From NCBI RefSeq assembly GCF_030704535.1, contig NC_081822.1:11897001-11961000 (forward strand): 64,000 nucleotides of DNA, read 5' to 3'. Numbering within the stretch: position 1 is the first letter of the stretch; every line of letters starts with the position of its first letter. This DNA is from Vitis vinifera. Lineage: Eukaryota; Streptophyta; Magnoliopsida; Vitales; Vitaceae. A program made the translations under genes and the position numbers. The notes under the pieces are model-generated. The model was not told where the DNA came from. It searched no databases and saw nothing but the letters and a program-made list of their open reading frames with translations. This document shows positions 51,756 to 61,400 of the stretch, in pieces.

Positions 51756-53400
51756 TTAGTTTAGGACTTAATCATATTAAAGGTATTACTATCTAATATT
51801 GCTTAACAATCATAAGAGGATTTTCCAATAGACTCATTTTTTATGGGTGACGATTGTTTTTATTAGAAAACAAAAATGACTTGGTTTTTTAAGTTTATCC
51901 ATTATGATTTGCGGGAAGTCATTTGTTAAATCAAGATTTAGTTAATCTCAATTTTAATTATAACAAAACAAACTTTGGAACTAATAATTCATCTTGAGTA
52001 TGACTAGATAAAGATGATTTCCAAAGTTACAATTATAAAGATAAATCAAGTCAAAGAAAAATCAAAAGGAAGAAAGACTAAAAAAGAATAGTTTTCAACA
52101 CTTTATTTAGGATCTCTTTGTAAGTTTATTAGTGCATTAGTATCATACATCTTATTTTTATTCATGCACCTAAAATCATCCAAGAGTTTAATTGCTTTAA
52201 AAAAAATTATATTGAATAATTTCATCTTTTCAATGAAAACCTTTAGTTAAATTCTTTGTAAACTTTTCTAAAAATGTTTTAAGAATTATTACACAATTTT
52301 TAGAGGTCAAACCTTAAAACCAGAGTATTTGAGCACTTTACAATGTAATCGATCGAGAGGCTAGGGAACCGATTAAGCCGGTTTGGCTCAATCGGTCGAG
52401 GTACATTTTGCACCTTCTCTCTTCCAATAGCTAGTGCTCAACTAGTTAAGCTTTTGGCTTGTCTAGTTAAGGAAGGGGTTGAGCATCAATTAAGGGTCAA
52501 TCAAACCTTCAAAAGCCCAACAATTACCTACAAAGCATTTATTGTCTAATGGCTAATGAATTAGTCAAAGCAATTGTTCAAGTGATCAACCCTTAAGCTT
52601 GTCTAATGGCTAATTTGAGCTTTCAAACCCTATTTAAAGACTCTAAACTTTTATGTTTTAGAGGGCAAGAGTTCTAAATCTTTTATAAACATCATTTGAG
52701 CCTAACAAAAGTGTTTTTTAAGAGCACTTTGTTTTTAACTTGCATATCATTAGTACCCTTTAATCCTAGTTTTTCTTATATTCATTTGAGCTTAAATTTA
52801 TACGTATTAAGACTTTGTTTAATTCGATATTTTTTTTATAACCTTTGTAAGACGAGTTCAAGTGTGGAATATCACTTGAGGGAAAAATTTAAATGCAAAA
52901 TATCACTTAATGTAACACTTGGGAGTTCAAGAGTGAGGCATCTCTTACAAATTTTGTAATGTTCAATATAGCCGTTAAATCCAATTACAAAGGTTAAAGA
53001 CAACTTGAAAGACTTGTGTTTGAAGCCTTAGTATTACTATTCACTTCTCGTGTTTTTGTTTGTATTACACGCTATCACATGGATCTGGTGCTGTGAAGCT
53101 AAAAAAGAGTGGTGGACACGAGTTTTTTTACATTGAGAGAGGGACATATGGGGGGGGTTGGCTGAAGTACTGAATCTTAATGGACAACACCAATGGAGAG
53201 GGACGTGTGACCAAGTAAGCCAAGGCATGTGATTCTTAATCTGGTAGGTAACTGATTCCACCTAATTGCTTTTCTTTTGGCCACATACTTCATTAATAAC
53301 AACTGGCAAGTTGGCAATGTTGTTCATGCATATGTGCAGATATCAGAGGAGGCCTGAACCTTAGACTTTCACTTCAATTTAGTTTCCTGAGTTTTTAGTC

Positions 53401-53715
53401 ATGGGTTTTCGTTTGCCCTTGATGATGGTTTCTCATGTCAAACAAATTATGAAACTGCAACCTCTTGCCAAAAACCGGTTAGCAGCAGCAACGGCAGATG
53501 TTCCAAAAGGCTATTTTGCGGTTTATGTTGGGGAGAATCAGAAGCAGCGGTTTGTGGTTCCGATATCTTACTTGAACCATCCTTCGTTTCAGGACTTGTT
53601 AAGTCAGGCTGAGGAAGAGTTTGGGTTCGACCATCCCATGGGTGGTCTCACCATTCCCTGCAAAATAGCCAACTTCATAGAACTCACTTCTCGCTTGCAG
53701 GTGAATAACCTGTGA
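53401..53715 (+). CDS. SAUR family auxin-responsive protein (SAUR20-24-like)
   Basis: This intron-less gene of 104 residues begins [19 protein letters not shown], the start typical of the short SAUR15/SAUR20 group. The SAUR domain (about residues 32-98) has [51 protein letters not shown] and a final helix ELTSRLQ. The frame is intact, so it is probably functional. By family knowledge, such proteins inhibit PP2C.D phosphatases and drive cell expansion; most are induced rapidly by auxin and have short-lived mRNAs. No convincing TATA box was seen in the 350 bp upstream, beyond which lies the LTR relic ending at about 53035, on the same strand. Confidence 0.95.
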   Translation: MGFRLPLMMVSHVKQIMKLQPLAKNRLAAATADVPKGYFAVYVGENQKQRFVVPISYLNHPSFQDLLSQAEEEFGFDHPMGGLTIPCKIANFIELTSRLQVNNL

Positions 53716-54429
53716 GAAACAAGATCAGCAAGAAGGAAGCCTAACAGCAGAAAATTGTTGGTCGACGCCAATCTTTTTCCACTCTTTTTTATATACAGAG
53801 TGATGACCCATGTCTTCAATTTTGACATGAAGGTACTTGTCCCCTCATTGCAATTTAGTTTGTGATCCATTTTTCTTTGAGATGAGAGGGAAAAGTCTGG
53901 AAGCACCTGACAAGGAAGGTTACCTCTTCACTCAAAAATGGCTGAAGAGATGGAGATGGAAATAGAATGGGCCAAATGTTTTTTCCTGGCCAAGTGTGAG
54001 AATTGGTCATCCCACCTCAGATTGCCCTGTTTCCATTGCAATACAGCCCTGTTAAAATTTTTATACAAAGATGTTCCTTTCAGAAATCTCCATGGAGGAT
54101 TCTATTAATTCATCTTTGACCTTCTGTTTCTGATATAGCGAAAGTGCCTTTCAATTGACTTGAAGGTTGTAATTTAGTTTGTATTGTACTTCTTTTTGAG
54201 TTAACTAGGAGGAATCAAAACATCAGTTTTGTGGAGAACATCCTTTTGGGGCCTTTGGTTTGGCCTTCTGAATTTGTAGATCTAGTTTGTTTCTAAGACA
54301 TTTGGGTGAACAAAATTAAAGCATCGCTTTGATCTTTTGCATCTATTTGTCTTTCTCATCATAACAACAATTTATGATTTCAGGTTTCTGGAAGTTATAT
54401 TCTTCCTATCTCTAAGTATGATGAAGTTA
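53716..54429. other. SAUR 3' flank, no further gene
   Basis: The first 200 bp probably hold the 3' untranslated region of the SAUR gene. No classical AATAAA is close to the stop. Nothing else is recognised. Confidence 0.5.
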
Positions 54430-54707
54430 GGTAGTATTTGTTTTTTTGGCTTTTTACTGAAAGCAATTTGTTTTCGAAATTTATATCATTTGTTTTTCTA
54501 TTTTTTCATAACTTATTATAAACCTTTTGTTAAATAGAAAAAACCAAAATATGTAACTTTCTCTAAATAGAAAAAATAATATATTGGTTTTTTTTTATTT
54601 TTTAATATTTAATAGAAATAAAATACTAGAAAAACAAACAATCTAATATTTAATACTATTAAACATTAAGGTTCTATTTAAAATTAAGTAAAAAAACAAA
54701 CACCACC
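54430..54707. mobile_element. PIF/Harbinger (Tourist-like) MITE
   Basis: The 278-bp element has terminal inverted repeats GGTAGTATTTGTTTTTTT (left) and GGTGGTGTTTGTTTTTTT (right, reverse complement), 16 of 18 identical. It is flanked on both sides by TTA (54427-54429 and 54708-54710), the 3-bp target duplication typical of PIF/Harbinger transposons. The interior is AT-rich and non-coding, so it would be mobilised in trans. A decayed relative lies at about 104-440. Confidence 0.8.
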
Positions 54708-54710
54708 TTA

Positions 54711-55447
54711 GTCTCAAGGCCACCTCGGAACAAGCTGGATATGGTGATTAAGAAAAATATCAGAATTTTAAGATATTAGATCAGTAGGGAAGCAACAGCA
54801 GAGGTCAGTGCAGCATGGCTTGGCCCGATGTTGATTTCTACTAGTAGCATCAGATTCTTTAATGTAGATCAAAAGTGTAAATGTTTATGTGGGGGAGAAG
54901 GGGCTACTGTATTGATTTTATTATCATGGACCCTATACTGGTCAAAGGGATTCAGGCCTTCGAGCTGAAGATCATTCTAAATATATTCCACACAAATTAG
55001 AATTCAAAGCATTCAATACAAACCAACCTCAATACCCTCTCAAACAACCCAAAAAAGAGAACTCAATACAGAAGAACAGGTTGAGATGAAAGGGCAGAAA
55101 TCCACAAAGATCAATTTGAGTTATGTAAAATTCATTTATCCCTGTCATCTGTTCATTGCCACAGCAGGCACTAAATGTGATTTCTTATTGGGTTGATCCT
55201 CTTTTAACAATAATTAACAAATAAATCAATATTCTACCTGCATATCAAGCACAATCTAGTTGAAAAAGTGCGGTCTGATCACCAGGAGTCCAATAGAAGA
55301 GGCCCACATACAATCACAATGTGCATGCCCAATTTCAATCTGCTAGTTGACAAATGATCCTTGAATTGTGTCCCGCTTTCATGGTTCATACTACACTACA
55401 CTCCTGCCTGAATCAACCACAGCAAAGGATGGTTGAAATTTAGAAAT
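54711..55447 (-). other. 3' flank and 3' UTR of the ATP sulfurylase gene
   Basis: This stretch follows the ATP sulfurylase stop codon on the minus strand. The only AATAAA on that strand noticed is at 54917-54922, about 525 bp after the stop, which is long for a 3' UTR. The true end may lie closer and use a weaker signal. No other feature is seen. Confidence 0.45.
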
Positions 55448-58400
55448 CTAAGCAGATACAACAGCTGATTGCTGTGTGGTATCTTCTGCTTGCAAACTCT
55501 CATAGTATCTGACAAGGACACTCCATCCCTGGGGGCACATAAAACCATCAGGAGGGTTCTCACCGTTTCTTGCATAAGTCCGCATCTGCAATGACATAAC
55601 AAGTTCACCAAATTAATAAGAAAAAGTTTAAGTTCTATTATTTTCTAATATCTAGTAAACTTCTTTAACATTAATGGGCAAATGTTCTCACAGCAGAACT
55701 CAAAGAACTCCCTTGCCCTTTCATAACATATCTTGAAGGAAAGAAATATTGTTTATGTGTGACATATTACCTATTTCTCTTCAGAAAGTCAAGACCCTGA
55801 TTTCTCATTTTTCAATCTCTTGCAATTTTAAAGTTAAATGTCTTTTGTCACCCCCTTTTTGAATTAAAAGGAATAAAAAGATAAAGAGGTTAAAAATCAT
55901 CAGTTTTTAAATCCAATCAACAAATATAAATGACTATCCTAAAAAATTTCCATAGAAACTCTCTTCATCTCTCCTCCTCAACTTCTTAATAAGTCCCTTC
56001 CAGTCAAACAAAATATCCTTAAGAGAGAAGGAAAATGTTTTCCATTTCAAGAGAGAAGGGAATTGCCCCTGATTAGTAAAAAACTAAGATGCATGTCATT
56101 TTTGTCTGGTCAGAGTGATTTCAGACTATGCTTTTCAGAATGAATCAGAACAAATAGTGGACACATTTTTCATGCAAAAGATTGTCTGTTAGATACCACT
56201 TATTTTAAAGTCAGAGACAAGCTTAACTGTCTTATGGAGAAAAAAATAAAAGAAAGAGAAGAAAAAACTCTCTGAAATTCCACAGCCATATACTTAGAGG
56301 AGAATAGGAGGCAGTTTCCCTCTTTCTGGACTTAAGGAATTTCACATACTAGAGGACACAAAATAGAAATTGCCTTCCCCATTTCTCTTTAGGTGACCAT
56401 TTGACCATGCCATGAATCAATAACAAATTTATTGTACTTTCCAAATTACAGAAGGATATGATGGTTGAATGCTTAAGGCCATTGGACCAGGTTAGTTTCT
56501 GCTATTATATCCCAACCATGTCAGCAAAATTATCACCCCATTCACAGTATGTTCAAGCGCTTGCTGCAGTCCTCAAATCTGTGAAGGACTGCCTTAAAAT
56601 ACAGCACAGCATGAGTATCACTGTAGAAGAATAGGATGAGTATGGGCATGGGAAATGTGTCATATAAGAAGGATATGAACACAGTTAGTCACTGGAAGGT
56701 CCTTAGGGTACCATCTTGGACTGTTCCAGCATTACATGGATATTTCATGATGAGTAAAGTATCCATGTCCAACAAGATGTGTTCAAAACTTCATTTTTCT
56801 CTAAGGTAGATAACTCAAGTTAACAAAACCTTGAATCCCCATTAATTGGGGTTATCAAAGGTGGAGGCAAAGAAAACATCTAGATGGTTAGGCCATCCCC
56901 ATGTTCTACTACTGACCCAACCTACTCCTTAAAGCCATCCCATGTTCAGCTACTGACTCAGCCTATCCCTAGACATGAACCTGCATGGCTTCACCCAACA
57001 AGCATACATTGGTCCATGTGATACACACTCTGACTACCCTCAAGCTGCAGGTAGCTCTTAGCAGAAGGCCCTAAAGCCTGGCTCAGGAGTCAAGGGGTAG
57101 AAGGTCAGAATGGGAGGATCTAAGTTCAGCTCATTACCAAAAAGAAAATTACCCTGCTAGAAAAAAGATAGCACCTAGCAGAAACTGAAACCTAGAACTC
57201 CTGGATTCAATGGCACAATACTATCTTCTAGAAACAAATGAAACATCAGAGCCAAAAGAATTGCAACTACCAACAAAAATTGCCATTCCAAAAACTGTTT
57301 TCAGCTCCACGAGGCATAAGTTACACTACTGACAACTAGGAGATCAGAATGCTGTTGCTACCTTGGTTCCTGAAATGAAGAGAAAATCCTTAGCACGTGA
57401 AGGATCAAAAAAGGCCATCTTCTTTCCCACTGTGTCATATGCTGCAACCTGCATAGTATAATAAGTTAGAAGATTAATGGATTCATTGCAGGAAAAGCAT
57501 AATAAAAATGATGTGCGTCTTCAAGTTAACAATAATGGAAGGAACCTTGCCAAATATTTGAATAAAATAGGAGTTATAGTTGTGGCTACTTTGGTGCTAA
57601 CATGGCCTTCTCAGTGATGATATTCAATCAGCTGTTTTTAATAACTATCCCAATACCCAGAGCAAACCCCAACCCACACAGACAGCAACCAAAATAAATA
57701 GATAAATAAAAACTAGCAAAAGGATTGCAATCTCAAATCTTGAAGATTAGTATAAAGGTGCAAGGCTTGCTTGTTTCAAGAGCCTTATAATTCAAAATGA
57801 ATGAATAGACACGAACCACACATTGTAACTACGTAAGCTTTCATATTGTAGATTTGAAATCCAGAAAAAATCATGTAAGTTCTATTACAAGCTAAAGGTT
57901 TAGCCTTCAAGACATCATATTCTTGTTTATTTAGAATATAAATTTTGAGCATGTAAATGAATGTAGATAATGCTATCTTACAGACCACTGTAGACCCAGT
58001 TTCATAAAGAGTGAGCATTGCTGTGTTGTGTGATAATAAATCAGACCATGCAGGCATGAAAAAGGTTGGTCTCTTCCACCATGTGCATATCAGCAGAGCA
58101 GGTGCAGAATTTTACATCAAGTTGGATAACTTTATCACTTTGGTAATTTTAAAACTGGCAATGGTTTGTAATATGGCAGATCCATTTTTTAAAACTTTTG
58201 ATAATGCATTCTAATTTGGAATATTTCCATAAATTCCCAAGTTTATTATTTTGAGGAAAGAGCAAAGAATTTTTCAATCTGAACTAAACAAGGATATATT
58301 AGCATTGTCTAGAGCGCATTTTCATCACTTTAAGAATCATATGTGAAAATGGTAATTAGATCACTCAAAGAATAAGATTACTAGAATCTGGGGACAAATA

Positions 58401-61400
58401 TAATATAACTCCACTACCATTAGAACTGTGAATAATATGATAACCTTTTTAGGCCATTGAAAGATCGATAGGTAACAACTCAGAATAGATTAACTAAAAC
58501 CATCAAGATAAATTTATGTACTCATCAATCCCGAACATCTAGTAGAATCTTACCTACTAGATGCAGGGAAATTTTGTGAAAAGAAGATACAATATAACCT
58601 GAATTAAAACTTGAGCAAACATGGGTGAGAGCAGAGTATCAAGAAAAACCTACCCTGAATGGCAGAATATTTAGCTTCTCCAAGCCAGGAGCCATGCTTA
58701 ACACCTTTTTCCCATGGTCAGGGTCATACAAATCCCTCTTCTCTGTTGGGTGACCCATACCAGCAGGATCACGACCTACAATATAGAAATTAGCACCTGC
58801 ATTTATCCGTCCCTTGGCATGCCATTGTACTTCAGTTGGGCCTGCATAATGCATAGGTGATGGGAATATAGCCACAATGGTAGTTTCAGGATCAAGGACT
58901 CCATCTTCTAGGACCTGTCCAAAAATAAAATTTGAATAAGAAAATTGAACTTTGGACAACACATGACAATTAAATTTTTAAGTTTCATAAACTTGTCAAA
59001 AGACTAAAATAAAATTTTCAAGCTCCAAACACATGTGATTTGAAATTGCAACTTCATGGTGCAAAATGATGATAAAAAGGAAAATCCTAAAACAATCTTA
59101 TCAAGTATTAGAGGAAAACAAAAAACAAATTCCATATGCTATGACATGGGGGAAAACCAAAATTGTTCAAAAGCTATTCAAGAACTATGAGGATCGGGTT
59201 TTTTGTGGGTGTTTACTGGTGTGTATGGTCTGGTGGGCAGAAGGGAAAGAGAGGACTTTTGGGAAGAGCTTGGGGCAATAAGAGGTTTATGGAGCAACCC
59301 TTGGTGTGTAGGTGGGGATTTTAATATGATAAGATTTACTGGGGAACGTAGTAGTGGAGGAGGGTTATCTTCAACAATGAGGAGATTTTCAGAAGTGTTA
59401 GAGGATTTGGAGCTGAGGGACATTCCTTTGCAGGGGGTTCCATTTACTTGGAGGAGTGGGTTGAATAACTAATCTCAATCTAGGCTTGACCGGTTTTTAG
59501 TAACAGATAATTGGGACAGCTTGTTTAATGGGTTAGTGCAGGGTGTTTTACCCAAACCGGTTTTTGATCACTTTCCCATTTTGCTAGATGGAGGAGGTAT
59601 GAGGAGGGGGGGACCCTCTACTTTCAGATTTGAGAACACGGGGTTAGAGGAGGAGGGGTTCAAAGATCAGGTTAAGAATTGGTGGCTGAGCTTTGATTTT
59701 ACTAGGACTTTTAGCTTTGTTTTAGACACAAAATTCAGAGCCTTAAAAGTAGTCTTGAAGACTTAGAATAAAGAGGTGTTCGGTTTCATTGAGGCTAAAA
59801 AAAGAGAAGCTCTCAACCAAGTTGTGTATTGGGACAAGAAGGAGAAAGTTTCAGCCCAAAATCTGAAAAAGTGTGAAGCCAGAAATGAGGTTAGGGAGTC
59901 TTATAAGACTTGGATTCTGAGAAAGGAAATCTCTTTGGGACAAAAGTCAAGGGAAGTGTGGTTAAAGGAGGGGGACAATAACACCAAATTCTTCCACAGG
60001 ATGGCGAATGCTCACAATAAAAGAAACTGGTTGTCCAAGGTGAAAGTGAATGGTCGTTGGTATACCGAGGAGAATGATTTAAAAGCTAATGTGGTTGGGG
60101 CATTTCATAACCTCTATTCAGAAAAAGGGGGGTGGCATCCCTGTATTGACGGGTTATCCTTTGTGGGGTTAGATAGCAGTAAGGTTGAGAGGATAGAGCT
60201 TCCTTTTTCCGAAGAAGAGGTGTTTGCAGCTCTCTCAGATCTTGGCAAGGACAAAGCTCTAGGTCCAGACAGCTACACCATGGCATTTTGGTTTTTTTGT
60301 TACGATGTTGTGAAGGTAGAGGTTTTGGGTTTTTTTAGAGACTTCCATGAGAAAGACAGATTTGTTAAGTCTTTGAATGCTACTTTTCTATCTCTTGTTC
60401 CTAAGAAAGAAGGTGTAGAAAACCTGAAAGATTTTAGGTCGATTAGTCTTGTGGGTAGCTTTTATAAGTTGTTGGCCAAGGTGTTGGCTAGTAATGGGCA
60501 AAGTAATTTCAAAGTCCCAAAATGCCTTTGTGGAGGGTAGACAGATTTTAAATGCAATTTTGATTGCAAATGAGGTTGTGGACTCAAGGTTAAAAAGTAA
60601 TGAAAGTGGTGTGTTATGCAAGTTGGATATAGAGAAGGCATATGATCATGTGAATTGTAAGTTCTTGTTTGCAGTGCTTAAAAATATGGGCTTTGGGGAG
60701 AAATGGATTAAATGGGTAGAATGGTGCATCTCTAATGTGAAATTTTATGTTTTAGTAAATGGATCTCCTCTTGGTTTTTTCCAAAGTTCAAGGGGATTGA
60801 GACAAGGAGATCCCATTTCCCCTTATTTATTTGTGATAGCCATGGAGGTGTTTAGTTGTCTCTTGAAGAGGGCTATTAGTGGGGGCTACTTATCTGGTTG
60901 GAGGGTAAGAGGTAGGAGCGGTGAGGGGATTCTGATCTCGCACTTGTTATTTTTTATGATACTTTTGGGTTTTATGAGACGTCTCAAGACCAGATGATTT
61001 ATCTAAGTTGGCTTCTTATGTGGTTCAAGGCTTGCTCAAGTTTGAGAATCAATCTAGAGAAAAGTGAGTTAATTTCGGTGGGCAGGGTGCATAATATAGA
61101 GGACTTGGCCTTGAAGTTGGGGTGTAAAGTGGGTGGTCTCCCTTTCTGCTATTTGGGTCTTCCTTTGGGGGGGCCCCTCAAATCAGTGGCAGTGTAGGAT
61201 GGTGTTGAAGAGAGATTTCGAAAAAGGCTAACCATGTGGAAGAGACAGTATATCTCAAAAAGAGTAAGACTCACTCTAATTCGAAGCACTTTGTCTATCA
61301 TGTCTATATATTTCATGTCCCTTTTTTGCATGCCAAGACAAGTGAGGTTAAGATTGGAGAAGATTCAAAGAGATCTTCTCTGGGGTGGTAGAGCTCTTGT

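Larger units (their letters stand above)
48841..53035 (+). mobile_element. Collapsed LTR retrotransposon relic, two LTRs
   Basis: Two diverged direct copies of one LTR are present. Copy 1 starts TGAAACTAAGATTTGGTTAATC at 48841 and ends CCTAACA at 51734, interrupted by a second element. Copy 2 starts TGTTAAATCAAGATTTAGTTAATC at 51924 and fades at about 53035. Shared landmarks in order are GATCTCTTTGTAA, a TATTTAAAG TATA-like box (49491 and 52631), TCTAAACTTTT, and ATATCACTTGAGGGAAAAATTTAAATG-like words. Right after copy 1, ATTAGCATTAGATTTTGG looks like a decayed initiator-Met tRNA primer-binding site. Only about 190 bp separate the LTRs, so the gag-pol interior is deleted. A Copia-like affiliation is a guess. 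Confidence 0.7.

Noticed and set aside
55396..55447. Alternative frame for the ATP sulfurylase last exon ending at 55396
   Set aside because: The correct frame, fixed by splicing to the preceding exon, keeps GFMCPQGW and stops at 55448-55450; no frameshift is present.
59040..59190. Target site duplication for the APS-intron LINE
   Set aside because: Short A-rich words such as AAACAAAAAA occur on both sides, but nothing long or exact enough to distinguish from background.
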